A stretch of DNA of 64,000 bases from Diaporthe sp. PMI_573 (lineage: Eukaryota > Ascomycota > Sordariomycetes > Diaporthales > Diaporthaceae), in NCBI GenBank assembly GCA_021399435.1, contig JAJTUP010000010.1:558001-622000 (forward strand), written 5' to 3'. Below are positions 33,179 through 44,588 of the stretch, one piece after another. Position 1 is the first letter of the stretch. Every line of letters begins with the position of its first letter. The notes beneath the pieces were generated by a model. The model did not search any database. It was given only the letters and a program-made list of their open reading frames with translations, and had not been told where the DNA came from. A program made the position numbers and the translations under genes.

Positions 33179-34375
33179 ATGGCCGCAACAACTCCGTCTT
33201 CGATAGAACTCCAAGCAGCCGAAGACTACTTGCGTCGTTTGACCCGGCCCCCGCCCGTTTTCAAGTTCTGGTCTGCCCCAGAGGACCCGGACAAGCCAAG
33301 ACTTCCATATATTCCTGGCTTTACTGTCCAGATCCGTCGCCATGTGCCACCACCACCTTTTGGCGGCCGTCACTACGGCATGGGAACTAGGGAAGAGCTG
33401 TCTGAAAGCTACCTCCGCGGAATAACGCAGAGTGAGCTGGTCATTGACCACCCCAGCCTCGACACGCCCCTACCAGCCCGGTCCGAGACAGCTCAGCTTA
33501 CTGTCATGACACCCATCACTATCGGCAGCGTTCGAGGGGCGCAGGTCGTTGCTTGCGAAATCGCCCCTCGGACTGAGGGCGGCAAGCCGCTGCAAGCCGT
33601 TGCCAAAATATACGATCCGATGTATTATAGTTTTGAGTGGAAATTTAGCCACCAACCTGGAGACACCGTGTGGCAAGCAGACTCAGACTACAGCCGGGAA
33701 GCCGCTGCCTATGAACACCTCCAAAAGAATGCGACCTCCTTGGCCTCCCAGTATTTTGGCAGCTGGACCTTTGATCTTCCCATCAGAAGTAGGGGAGTCT
33801 CTAGGACTAGACCTGTCCGCATGATTCTGATTGAGCGACTCGACGGAACGTCTATGCGGAACATGCGCGTTCGAAATGACCCGGATCCGCAGGAGACCGA
33901 AGACGCTTTCCACTACCCAGAAGATTACCGACTTGAGGTACTCGCTATCGCTATGGACCAATACGTCCGAATACTCCACTCGGGGCTCGACCAAAGAGAC
34001 TTCGCAAGCCGGAATGTTATGCTTGTCGCCAGTACCCAACCATCTGCCGAGGTCCCAGTCATATCTGGCCTACCCCTACCGCGCGTCGTCCTTGTCGATT
34101 ACAACACGTCTGTCATATACGGCCTCGCTGCCCAGGGGAATCATCTGCAATACCGCATCCAGGGCATGTATCTGCAACGCCGCACACCGCTTCCAATAAA
34201 CCCAATGCAGCTATGGTGGGGCATGCCTATGAATGAGTTCGTTGGTTGGGTTCCTCGCGAGTGGCACAGCATGCCAAGTCTAAAGCAGGAATGGCTCAAG
34301 AAGAGGTTTGGTGGGACGGAGCAAAGAAAGCTCTATACTATGGATGAGGAGCCGCAGTTCTGGAATGACGATTGA
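33179..34375 (+). CDS. Divergent protein-kinase-fold protein (398 aa)
   Basis: Kinase landmarks occur in order but are altered. AVAKIYD (K143) stands in the beta-3 lysine position. SREAAAYEHL (about 172-181) looks like the alpha-C helix with a glutamate. MILIERLDG (about 215-223) is hinge-like. LDQRDFASRNVMLV (about 270-283) is the catalytic loop with His replaced by Gln but Asp274 and Asn279 kept, and VVLVDYNTS (about 303-311) has DYN in place of DFG. The first 130 residues, with a Pro-rich PPPPFGGRHYG segment, are unlike known kinases. The protein belongs to the large set of fungal kinase-like proteins of unknown substrate, and could be an active phosphotransferase or a pseudokinase. The ATG at 33179 sits in a good GACCATGG context, and the upstream in-frame ATG at 33149 is less likely. 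Confidence 0.72.
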   Translation: MAATTPSSIELQAAEDYLRRLTRPPPVFKFWSAPEDPDKPRLPYIPGFTVQIRRHVPPPPFGGRHYGMGTREELSESYLRGITQSELVIDHPSLDTPLPARSETAQLTVMTPITIGSVRGAQVVACEIAPRTEGGKPLQAVAKIYDPMYYSFEWKFSHQPGDTVWQADSDYSREAAAYEHLQKNATSLASQYFGSWTFDLPIRSRGVSRTRPVRMILIERLDGTSMRNMRVRNDPDPQETEDAFHYPEDYRLEVLAIAMDQYVRILHSGLDQRDFASRNVMLVASTQPSAEVPVISGLPLPRVVLVDYNTSVIYGLAAQGNHLQYRIQGMYLQRRTPLPINPMQLWWGMPMNEFVGWVPREWHSMPSLKQEWLKKRFGGTEQRKLYTMDEEPQFWNDD

Positions 34376-35518
34376 TAGAAGCTGACCTACTCGCAAAAGG
34401 GAAATTAGTATCGGGCATTTAGAATTAGTATTTCCGCAAGAACCAGTCCCTAGCTAGAGTACATCAGACACTTGTATATCAGGCATATGTATATCACGAG
34501 CGAGGAGCACATTTGAGGTCGATAGAATTAAAAATGATCTTCTTGTCTTCCTCCCACTCTTTTTTTCTCTTGAAAAAGGAGCTCTGGCTCTAGATCAACC
34601 AGTCGTCGAGCGATCAACACTTACAGCTGTTGATGTCGAAATAGCGTGCCAAGCCGCCGCCGGAAGGAAGCGAGACCGAGAACACCCACACATCTAGCGT
34701 TCCATGAATGAGGGAGCACTCCAGGGAAGGAGGTAGATAGTAGGGAAGTCTCACTGCATTATCGCCGATGCTGCTACCGAGGTCCTCGGGACGTTGAGGC
34801 TGGGCAGTTCCATTGCGGCGCGGAGGCCTTGGAAACGTCCTAGTGAGGCTCCGCCATGTAGGGAAGGTCGACGCAGGTCGAAGCCAGCAACGAAGACCAT
34901 GGCCATGGACCTTCAAAGAGGTCTCATCCTATCATAAAAGGTCTGCTGCATTTCGCCGTGTGCGATATAAATATCCTAGGGCGTAGGCCGCCACGAGACG
35001 CCGGCTCCACTGAAAGCCTCAATAAATCCTCCCACAAATGGCGTTAAATGGGGACCAACAGTACATCCACAGTGGATGCACAGGGGTTTAGATGTGTAAA
35101 AGTATTTGGAAACAGATTTACGCCGCAGGGCTGCTCAGAACGATCTAATAATAGCTGTCCACTCTTCAGCACCTGACCTGTTACAGACCTGCCAGATGAG
35201 TTATGATGCATGTGGGGTTGGATTTCGACAATCCCCACAGCATGCACTCTTATTAATATTACTCACATCTCTGGTCATCTCACTGTGGTAATGATTAAAT
35301 AGAATGGCCCTCGTGATATATGCTCTTGGTTTTGCCTCCCATCACTATTGACTGAGAAACAAGGTTCTCCAAAGTGTCACCTCTACCCATTTCCTAATAT
35401 CCCATCCTCTATTTGGCAATCTATAAAACTCGACAATCGCAACAGAACGATAAATCCCGGAATTGGTCTCGTTACCACAGCAGTCCAGTCATCTCTCAGA
35501 GCTAGCAATTGTCGAACA
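34376..35518. other. Intergenic region, nothing recognised
   Basis: Over 1.1 kb without a recognisable gene on either strand. Open frames such as 34614-34916 (-) show no family signal. Confidence 0.5.
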
Positions 35519-36013
35519 ATGGCGGATTCAGCAGCTAAAAAGAAAGCCGCCGCGAACCAGACAGCTCTCAAACAAAACGCCAATGCGAAACAACCCGTGT
35601 CTGATAAACAAGTTGCTGCTGCGAAGCAGACCGCCCCTACTGTGAAGCAGGCCGCCCCTGCTGCAAAGACTGCCCCTGCTGTGAAGCAGACCGCCCCCGA
35701 TAAACAAGCAGTCGCTATGAAGAAAGACAGTGGGGGAAAAGCTCCAAGTACTACAGGGACTACTCCTTCCACGCACCCGGTAGCCACAAGTAGGCCTGCG
35801 GCTGCTTCAAGGCCCCAAAGCCGAGCTAGTGGCAGTCATGATGGCGAAGAACAGCCCAATGACCCTCCGGTCCTCCAGAGACATCTTCATTGGAAACCCA
35901 GGTCCGCTGAAATGAAGAGGCTGAAAGCACTGCAACTAAAACAGGAGAAAGCTGGGTCAGCGAGCCAGAAGGCACTGCCTGTCCGGAAAGCCAATGATAA
36001 GCTATCGAAGTGA
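35519..36013 (+). CDS. Small Lys/Ala/Gln-rich low-complexity protein (164 aa)
   Basis: No family was recognised. The N-terminal 75 or so residues are imperfect repeats of a KQxAPxxK type (KQTAPTVKQAAPAAK, then KTAPAVKQTAPDKQ) with strong positive charge. A Ser/Thr/Pro stretch and a basic C-terminal segment (SAEMKRLKALQLKQEKAG) follow, probably a helix. It is likely intrinsically disordered and nucleic-acid or chromatin binding at most, but this is only compositional. The ATG at 35519 is chosen because upstream codons read as leader. The coding status is uncertain. Confidence 0.45.
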   Translation: MADSAAKKKAAANQTALKQNANAKQPVSDKQVAAAKQTAPTVKQAAPAAKTAPAVKQTAPDKQAVAMKKDSGGKAPSTTGTTPSTHPVATSRPAAASRPQSRASGSHDGEEQPNDPPVLQRHLHWKPRSAEMKRLKALQLKQEKAGSASQKALPVRKANDKLSK

Positions 36014-36707
36014 GCACGGGATCGAAATGTTATATAGCATGTTGTGGTGGGCCTCACTAGGGACATTCCAAGCTTGACCTTCACCAACTACTCGGTCATG
36101 ACGGGCACTAGGCTTGAGTACTGAGGACAGGAGTCATGGCTGCTTGAGACTCTTGCAATGAGCACCTATAGTGAAGGAGTTGCTTTGTGGATTGATCAGT
36201 TGAAGATTCTCCTTCTTTCTTTGAAGTCGTGAGGGGAAGTAAACAAACCTTTGATTAACACACCAACTTAGAAAAGTCTCTTATTAGCAATGCAATTAAA
36301 TACAGTTGGCTTTCACAAGGAAGTGTCAATAAAGGATTTGAGACGGTTTTCATTACTGCTTAAGAAGCGTACGTACACGGATCAAAAACGAAACCACTTA
36401 CTAGTAGATCGGACCTACCTATAAGCACTGTACTGTTCCATCCCCCACCTTAAGGCCTTCTATAGCTCTAAATCACAGGGGCTGAGAAAATGTGTTTAAA
36501 CGGCTTTCGAGGGGCGGAATAGGCTTATAAGACGCCTCAGGATCTTTATCAGGATAGCAACAATACTCTAAGGAACGATTCGATATTAACTTCTCAGCCC
36601 TTGGTTAAATAGGTATTACTTTCTATACGTCAAATTCTATATAGGGCTTTGCCTACACTATGTTTGTTTTTATTAACTGTTGATCTCTCATCGGATAGTT
36701 GTGTTGT
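36014..36707. other. Moderately AT-rich gene-free stretch
   Basis: No gene was recognised. AT content rises from about 36240 towards 36800, where homology of the membrane-protein pseudogene stops. This may be the edge of a degenerate repeat that truncated that gene. Confidence 0.45.
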
Positions 36708-37601
36708 CTACGCAGCTTCCCGACTACTTATTAGCCCTAATTTTATAGATGAGGTTGACAATAGCTTGAAATTTATACTGCTGCGGATTTGTCTTTCAGG
36801 CTCTTTAGCAACTTCTCCTCCCGCAAGGAGGATTTCGTCCATGGTCGCATCAATGTGCAGGGTTTCCGCAGTCTCGACATCTGCAAGTTTGTTCCTCCAG
36901 AGAAACATCGGGATGAGAGCGAAGTAGATAAAAGCCACCGTCGTTACCTCGATAGCCGTTATGGCTAATCCCTGGGCCAGCTGTTTGGCGATATTGGCGC
37001 AGAAAGAAGTGATTTGTGCCGCAATGATGAGCCGCTTGAAGCCATTCGTCTTGTTTTTGTCTCGGATGGCGGCCGCATCCACCTGTGGCACGGCGATGTA
37101 TCCATGCTCGATGAGTCATGGCAGTTGCTTCGCGTTAATCGGAAAGTGCACCCAGCTGCGGGGTTGGAGAATGAAGCCGCTCATATCAGCGACGAATGCG
37201 TGACGCATTATCCAGCCGCCGAGTCTGGCTGCGGAAGAGTCCCTGACTGATTGACAGGCCGATATATAATGCCCTGTGGCTGTGAAACAAATGGCTTCCG
37301 GCGCGAGGAGCATCGCCAGTGCGGACAGGTAATTCCTCTTGAACTGTGTTCTCGCCGTGGTGTTTCGCGCTGGTACGTTTATGCATAAAATAGGCAAGCA
37401 GCAAATGAACGAAGTGAATCCGCAAGACCAAAGGATGTCAAAAGTGCCTCTGGTATTGGCGGATTCTGTTCAGCCAGCCCTTGGTTCACCGTGGCCGTAC
37501 ATATTACTTGGATGCGTATCATTTGGCAACGACGAGCGAGAGTGGATCGCTGAGGCTGTCGTGCTAGTTATTAGGACGTGAAAAGCCGGCTTAAAGAGCA
37601 T
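36708..37601 (-). pseudogene. Truncated fungal membrane-protein gene with two TGA stops
   Basis: One frame runs from ATG 37601 to the stop at 36708 (298 codons) and is interrupted by TGA at 37472-37470 and at 37118-37116. It starts with a signal-peptide-like MLFKPAFHVLITSTTASA, then NTRGTFDILWSCGFTSFICC (after the first stop), LCINVP, ADMSGFILQPRSWVHFPIN, the second stop, LIEHGYIAVPQ, and the hydrophobic segment ITAIEVTTVAFIYFALIPMF before LHIDATMDEILLAGG. This order matches a widespread fungal multi-span membrane protein of unknown function. In relatives both stop positions hold tryptophan as far as I can judge from family memory, so both are single TGG to TGA changes. After AKEPERQI the homology is lost and AT-rich DNA begins, so the C-terminal half is missing. 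Confidence 0.8.
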
Positions 37602-38306
37602 TGAATGAAGAGATAGAGAATCACTGGACTTCTAAAAATCGAAGAATGACGTGCCTGAGCCATGATGCCAACGGGAAATTTTGAGAGAGTGAATACATAT
37701 GTATTAATATACCGAAATATGTACGAGCACGTCAATTATAGGGGGATTGGGGAGAGTGAAAATCATTCAGGATATGAATTAAAAATGTTCACTAGGTAGC
37801 GAATCGCGTGCAAAATCTCTATTGTTGCCTTGCAGTGAAGGATGCTGATCGGCCAGGGTGAGGTTTCGCACGAGTTTCTTCAGGGTGGTACAAAACGCTG
37901 GTTGGTTCCCTCGTTCTCAGAATCCGAAGCGAGAACTCGGCTTCCACGCCTGCCTTGGAATACACAATGATGGCCAGAGGGGACTTTCGTGTGTGGCGAG
38001 GGAAAAAATGAAGAGGACAAAGCTCCAGTTAATACGCTTTCAGGTTTCCACAGAAAGCCTTGAACACCTGGATCATATGTAGTAATAGGAATCTGGGTCC
38101 GGCAGCGATCCGGCCGACTCGGCGGAATGTGTGCCCGTGTCGGTAGTGGACGTCATAAGCACATCCGGCCCCTGCTTATCAGTCCCCAAGAGCTTATCTC
38201 CGCATGTTTCGGGCAACCGACGCTCCGCGGATGAGTTCAAGTATCCCACCTCCTTTGTCGACACATGGTAGCAACTGAGATATTCTGTCCAAACACTTCA
38301 ATCTCA
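37602..38306. other. Divergent intergenic region
   Basis: No gene was recognised. AT-rich between 37660 and 37800. It contains the promoter side of the amine oxidase gene. The reading frame of that gene is open from 38265. Confidence 0.5.
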
Positions 38307-40822
38307 ATGGAAAGACGTGGCAGAGCACTGGCCGCACTTCTCGCGGTTCTCTTGTTTGTCGTCACCGCCGGCTTTCTCTCACGGCCGGGGCGCGATGGGA
38401 GCTCGAGTCAGCACCTCAACGTCGAATCGGCTTCACGGCCACACTTTAGGGCACCAAAGCAGAATGTCTGGTCAGATCTCAGTCGGCCAGAAGCTGAGGG
38501 AGTATATGGCTTCCTCTGGAAAGAGTGGTCCGATCTCAACTTGACCAAGACGCCAAAGGGTCTTGGGGACAATTTCATTGTCTCGCTTGAGACGTTGCAG
38601 CCGAACAAGTCTCATGCGCTCCCGTATATTTTCGAGGACAGGACCAAGCCAGACCGGTGGGCGAAAGTCGTGCTCTCACACCAGACAGAAGAAGGGTCTT
38701 TTCTCAGCTACTATGCAGTCGGACCACTCCCAGTCTCGTCCCAGACCAGCGTCCAGCCACTGGTCTATCCATTCAACTCCGGTCGCCATTCAGTCCCCAA
38801 CCTGATGGCCGATTTCGCCGGCAGCTCCCTTTTTGCCATGTCGCTGGCGGAGAACATCACTGATATCACGACCGCGCTCCTCGGGCCAAGGTGAACCGTG
38901 AGGACCCATTTGATCCCGACTCCTTGGAGGCCTTCCCCCGCTTCGTTCGCCTGGAACCCGACCTAGTTGTCGGGTGGATACAGTTCTTCAGGCCTGGCAT
39001 GGGGAGCGCTGGCCGGACACTACTTCCGCAGGGGCTTTACGTCCGCGTTGACGCCAGCAAAGAGGTCAGCCAGTGGAAAGTGGGAGAATGGTTCTACAAC
39101 GGCCAGATGTTTGACAGCGTAGAGGATTTGCGCAGTGCGATACGTGACCCCGACAGTGGCTTTGTGAAGACTCAGCCAAACCTGGACAGTCATTGGACTG
39201 ATACGGAAGACTTTGACGCTCATCCGGATGGACGCGAACTTCCACCTCCGGTGTCGATTCAGCCATTTGGGCCGCGCTACAAGCTGGACAAGACAGAGAA
39301 ATACGTGTCATGGTTCGGTTTCGAGTTTTATCTCACCACTACCCAAGCTACGGGCGTTAGTGTCTTCGACATTCGCTTCAAGGGTGAGCGGGTCATGTAC
39401 GAGCTGAGCCTTCAGGAAGCCCTAGCACACTATGCAGGTGATGACCCTATGGCGGGTGGCCAGGAGTTCCTGGATGCATTCTTCGGCATGGGCACCATGG
39501 CTTTCGAACTGGTCCCGGGCTATGATTGCCCGGCGTATGCAGACTACCTGGACACGGAAATACACCGTAGTGGTAGCACGGAAAGATTGCCCAACAACGT
39601 CTGCATCTTTGAGTTCACCTCGGACTACCTCTTGTCCCGCCACACAGCGCAATACTCAGTCACCGCCTCAAGAAACACATTTTTGACTATCCGGTCTGTC
39701 TCTACCGTCGGCAACTACGATTACACGATCGACTACATCTTCTACCTCGACGGAGCAATCGAAGTCAAGGTCAGAGCATCGGGGTATATCTACGGCGCCT
39801 TCTACGCCAACAACCCCTACAAAAACGAGGACGAGTACGGCCACCGCGTCCACGAGGCCCTATCATCATCCCTCCACGACCACGTAATCAACTTCAAGGC
39901 AGACCTCGACGTCGCGGGATCGGCAAACGACATGGTCCGCCTGGCAGTAGAGCCCACCACCACCAGCTACCCCTGGGACCAGCCCTACGTGAAGGAGCGC
40001 AACACGATGCACCTCAAGGAGTACCCCGTAACCCATGAGGCCGGGATGGACTGGCCCAAGAACTCGGGCGAGTTTTTTCTGGTTTACTCGGCCGATGCCA
40101 AAAACGCCTGGGGCGAGCGCAGGGGCTACCGCGTCGTCTCGGGCACGGGGATGGGCAACACGCCGCACCTGACGGTGCTCAACTCGACCTCGCTCGGCAC
40201 CAGCGCGCGCTGGGCTGAGAGGGACATCTGGGTCGTGAGGCGGAAGGACGAGGAACCGCGCGCTGCGGATCCGCTTAGCTTCCTCGACACGCTGAACCCG
40301 CTGGTCGACTTCAGCGGGTTCGCGGACGGGGAGGCGCTGGACCGGGAGGAGGATGGGGAGTACGACGGGGACCTGGTGGTGTATTTCAACGTGGGGAGCC
40401 ATCATGTGCCGCACTCTGGGGACATCCCCAACACTCTTATGCACACTAGTGCGTCGAGTGTCATGTTCGTGCCGCATAACTTTGCGGACCGGGATCCCAG
40501 CCGCGAGAGCGTGCAGGGCGTGAGGCTGCAGCTGAAGGGGACGAGGAGCGGTGGGTTCGCTGGGTTCCCAAGTCCTGATACCGATGAAGGGGAGCAGTCG
40601 AGCACTGAGGACCTGAGGAGTCGCGAGAAGAGGGGCGAGAAAGAAAAGAGTGGGTATAAGATGCATGAGGGTGCTAATTACTTCGGCACGCCGTACACGG
40701 AAGGGGTTAACGTGCCTCTCGAAGCTTTGGAGCCGAACCTGTTGAAAAGATACGAGAGTGAGGAGATCAGGGTCAGTGATCTCGGCTTGAATGGCAGTGC
40801 AGCAGGAATCTGGTTTCCTTGA
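38307..40822 (+). pseudogene. Copper amine oxidase gene with a single frameshift
   Basis: The first part (38307-38894) encodes a short cytosolic stretch and a signal-anchor helix, LAALLAVLLFVVTAGFL, then the N2/N3 amine-oxidase regions (KQNVWSDLSRPEAEGVYGFL, YYAVGPLPVS). It stops at TGA 38892-38894. The second frame is open from 38864 to 40822 and continues the family without a gap. It has LYDIRF-like VFDIRFKGERVMYELSLQEAL, then TVGNYDY with the tyrosine (codon 39716-39718) that matures to topaquinone, HDHVINFKAD and GSHHVPHSGDIPNT with copper-ligand histidines. The two frames overlap for about 30 bases and no intron fits, so a one-base loss, a sequencing error or, less likely, recoding is needed. 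All catalytic residues remain. If intact it would oxidise primary amines to aldehydes, with hydrogen peroxide and ammonia released. Confidence 0.85.
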
Positions 40823-41422
40823 GGTTTCATATACTAGCAAGTCGGTTTTTTGACATTTTCTGATACTATGCAAACTATCCTGCAGGGCTCATTCTTTCGT
40901 TCCAAGATATTTTAAATGAAATGTGCACACGATCGTTAACTTTCCCCGTCCTTTAATAGCCCCTATCACTTCGAAGAGGGGCTGGTATTCTGTGACTGTA
41001 TTCAGGTACGACAAACAACCGCTTTTCAGTGAGATGCTGCGGAAAGTCCCTGGAGTCTCATGATAGCCGATTCTCAGCTCTTTTGTTCTCGCAAAACTAT
41101 AGCTCGAGAATGTTGGGAGGGATTGGCCGTAAGGAATACGGTTGGTGATGCCGAAGAATACCAGGTGTTGGTCTCAGGGGTTAGTGTGGGCGTGCCAGGT
41201 TCCAAGGGAATCTGGGGTTCAGCTAGCAGGGATATCTCTTGCTGTACTGTGGTACCTTGCGGGAACTGCCCCACTACCACTCAGACGTTGCGCATTGTTT
41301 ACTCGGGTTCAGCCGACGGTCTTCCTTCCTCCCACTTAACCCAATCCACCCTATGAAGACGATGACTTTACGAGTATCACGTACGCTGTCCACTAACCGA
41401 CGATGATACCAGCAACACCACA
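40823..41422. other. Intergenic region upstream of HAUS6
   Basis: No gene was recognised. It holds the 3' side of the amine oxidase locus and the leader of the HAUS6 gene. Confidence 0.5.
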
Positions 41423-43987
41423 ATGGCAGCTGTTCAAAACAACTTGCTGTCTCGCACGAGATCGGCGCGTGTGCCTGCCCCAAAGTCGACCAAGAACCTG
41501 ACTTCGACCAGCGAAACTGCGGCGTCATCAAAACACCACACAACTGTCGCATCCTCGCCCTCTAATGTCTCGCTGTTCCTAACGAACCTGCACCTCCTGG
41601 ATTTGGATCTGCTCCCGGACTGGCCCGGTCTCAACCTCCTGACATTTACAAACAAAGATGCCGCCCAGGGACAGAAGAAGAGGGTCCAGTGCGTCGAGTG
41701 GGCGCTTTACCAGCTCTTCGCCATATGGGACCCGGAGGAGGCGCGCAATGTATGTGATGTGTTATCCACATTCGCACCCAACCCCATAGAAGCCCACTGA
41801 CAGGGATTTGAACAGAAGCTACAGCCCTTCTTTCCACCGCTCGAACAAGTCCAGTCCGTCAACCTACGAGCCGCGCTCTTACGATGCCTCGAGCAAGCCA
41901 AGAAGAATGGAATATTGGGCAGAGACACGGTCCTACGGAAAACCATGCTGGACGAGTGCAGGGGCGAGAGACTCGAGGAGGTGCTGGCTGTCTTCTCCTC
42001 GGCAGTACTGAAGAAGGTCGCCATAGAAGAGCAGCTAAATAGCAAAGCCCACCCATGCCTTGCCCAGACACTGGCTCTCGAGAATCGCGGCTATACTGGG
42101 GAGAGGACCGATCTGAGCAGCCTGATCATGGCGCACAAGGTGTCTATAAAGAATAAGCTGGATCGCAAGAGGGCGTCTCGGGCTCAATACAACCACTTCG
42201 CACAGGTTCTAGATTCGAAGGAGAAGGATATCGCGAGCAGACGGGACGAGGCCAATGCAAAAGCATACCACAGCAAGATACCGAAACTCTCCGATGTCTC
42301 CAAACAGGAAATTCGACGCACAGTCAGGACCAATTGGTCAGGACACGAGCAATGGATGGAGGCTCTGCTGTACGGAGACACAAGGTCACAGAAAGATGGT
42401 GTGTTGACAGCGCCTTTCGACCGTGTCTGGCGCCGTGTGCGGTCCGACCGCCTCGACGAGCTCGGAGACACCAGCGGCGGGCTGCTCGAACAGCTGGACA
42501 ACCGCGTGCGCGCTCAGCAGTCACGGCTCGACAAGTGGCAGAGCTTTAGGAAAGAGATGTTCAGTGACGTCGTGGACCAGCCTAAGGAGAAAGCAGCTGG
42601 GCGTGTTGGTCCGCAGAGGGGTATTGATTTTGGCTTTGGGGCACACGAAGGACTGCATCTGGGACGCATGAGCCCCGGGAAGTTGACCTCGACCAAGAAG
42701 GCGCAGCTTACGCAAGCGTATAGGACGTTGGTCGATGGCCTGGAAGCGGAACTGAACAAGCCTCGCGGCCGGGTTGTCCCTACCTTTGGTCTGCGGAAGA
42801 GGCGTGAGCAACCGCTAAAGTCCTCAATACGGAGCAGCTCAAGTGAGAAGCCGGCAGAGGAAACCGTGTCTGAGCTAAGTGAGCTGGAAGAGGAGCTGGC
42901 AAAGACGTCGCTCCCATTCCGCAGCAAGCCTCCAGAAACGTCGTCACGAGGCAGAGGAGGCACAGGAGACCCAATGGATTTGGACTTGGATTCGCAACCA
43001 CCACAAAAGGCACCAAGACCTCGCCTACCACAACCGTTGAAGACGATGCAGGCATTCAGGCCCAAAACAGTCCCGACCGAAATCTCCCCGACAGAACCCT
43101 CGAAACCTATAACACGGACCGCGAGGAAGCAGTCATCTCCACGCCGGTCGCCTGTCCAGGAATACAAGAGTCCATCGCATTCCCCCATCCGCCCATCCAG
43201 ACTGTCCCCATCACCCTCTCCGTCTCGATCACCTACACGGGGCGGTGGCTCGCGGTATATGACCCAGTCCCCCGAGGAGATCCCACCCTCCCCAACACAG
43301 CAGCAAGCCGACCAGATCCTAGCATCCATGAACGCAGCATCACCCTCACCAATAAAGCAGCAGCAGCAGCGACCACGGCACACCCTCTCCCTAGCAGAAC
43401 GCACCCGCCTCTCAATGGCCCGCGGCTCAAGCGTCGACCTAGACGACGACGACGAGGTAGCACTGTCCTCGCCCTCGCGGCCCCGCCGGCGAAACACCTC
43501 GTCGCGGTCGCCCACCAAGGGCAGCGGCAGGAGCAAGCCTGGGACGCCGACGACCCTGGTCCCCAAGGCCCAGCAGCAGGGGCAGGATGGCGATGGGGTG
43601 GAGAAGAAGAAGGAAAAGGAGGAGGACGACATAGTATCCCGCACGCGCAAGTCAATGGCCAACTTCGAGGCGACGCAACACCGAGTGCGGCAGGAGAAAG
43701 AGAGAACCGCGCGGCGCGAGGCGCGCAAGAAGAGCATGTCCAACAAGAGCGGGGAGATTGCACGGCAGGCGTATTTTGCTCCACACCAAGACACGCTGGA
43801 CGAGGAAGCTGACGGGGGCGGGGAGGGGGAGGGGAACTCGACCGCGATGCTGGAGGAGCTGATTGCACGGGAGGCGGAGATGGGCACCGCGGGGGTGGAT
43901 TATGATTCTGTCTTTCGGAGTCGGCCTAGGATCAAGGCTAGTCCGCCTGGAACGCCGGGTGGGAAGCAAGCGGCTTGGGGTGTGTGA
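41423..43987 (+). CDS. HAUS augmin-like complex subunit 6 (832 aa, two exons)
   Basis: Exon 1 is 41423-41749 and exon 2 is 41816-43987. The 66-bp intron is GTATGT to GAACAG in phase 0. The HAUS6 N-terminal domain is recognisable: FLTNLHLLDLDLLPDWPGLN (about 52-71), VQCVEWALYQLFAIWDPEEA and LRAALLRCLEQAKKNGILGRD. It continues into a helical, probably coiled-coil section to about residue 330. The last 500 or so residues are Ser/Pro/Arg-rich with many SP and TP dipeptides (SPSPSRSPTRGG, SSRSPTKGSG), suited to mitotic phosphorylation, and end in an Arg/Lys/Glu helix. Augmin recruits gamma-tubulin to pre-existing microtubules for branching nucleation in the spindle. Long open frames on the opposite strand are GC-rich shadows of this gene. 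Confidence 0.85.
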
Positions 43988-44588
43988 GTGAGTGAGGAGT
44001 TTGCGAGGAGGGGGGGGGGGGGGTTGGACAGGAGGCGTGGATGTGCGTTTGATGATATCTGCTGCTTGGAACATGGTAGCTATTTATGCATAGTTGATGC
44101 ACATGTTTTCAGCCGGTATTAAAGTCTGGCTTATGTTCGACAAGACCATTTATTCTGTGATCTCCATTGAAAACGTTGGTACGGGTTGATGGCCGTCACC
44201 GTTGTCGTAGTGGGATGGATTTCTGAAGCTGTGTACGCCAGGCTGGGGGGACTAGGTTAGCACGTTACATGGATTATGGTGGCCTGGCGCTTCTCTTCGG
44301 ACTTTGGAGCAAGGTGCTGCGTTCGGTTGATTCTATGTTGCATATATTCAAGTGATGTAGAGAGCCGCCGCGCGTGGTCATATCGCTGTGGCACATGCAT
44401 GTATCTACCCAGTCCACAGAGCCGGTGTCCACCTGTTTTTTTGGTCTTGCTTCCAAGCTGAATCTTACAACACATCTATCCCAGATTGTACAAGGTGGGA
44501 ATATAGAGCCCCGGAGCGGAAAGCCCTGCAAACTATTTGGACTTTGCATCTTTTCGTAATATCCCGCAACCACACACAACCCCTTAAC
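43988..44588. other. Convergent intergenic region with a poly-G run
   Basis: It lies between the 3' ends of HAUS6 (+) and MRP21 (-). A run of about 14 G occurs at about 44010-44023, just after the HAUS6 stop. No gene was recognised. Confidence 0.55.

Noticed and set aside
38890..38929. Mini-intron starting at GTGAAC to rescue the amine oxidase frame
   Set aside because: It would be about 39 bp, shorter than other introns here, without a branch site, and the exon phases do not match.
39866..40873. 335-codon open frame antisense to the amine oxidase
   Set aside because: It lies wholly within the conserved amine oxidase coding region and has no recognisable domains.
42514..43887. 457-codon open frame antisense to HAUS6
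   Set aside because: GC-rich Ser/Arg/Cys composition is the mirror image of the Ser/Pro-rich HAUS6 tail. There is no family resemblance.
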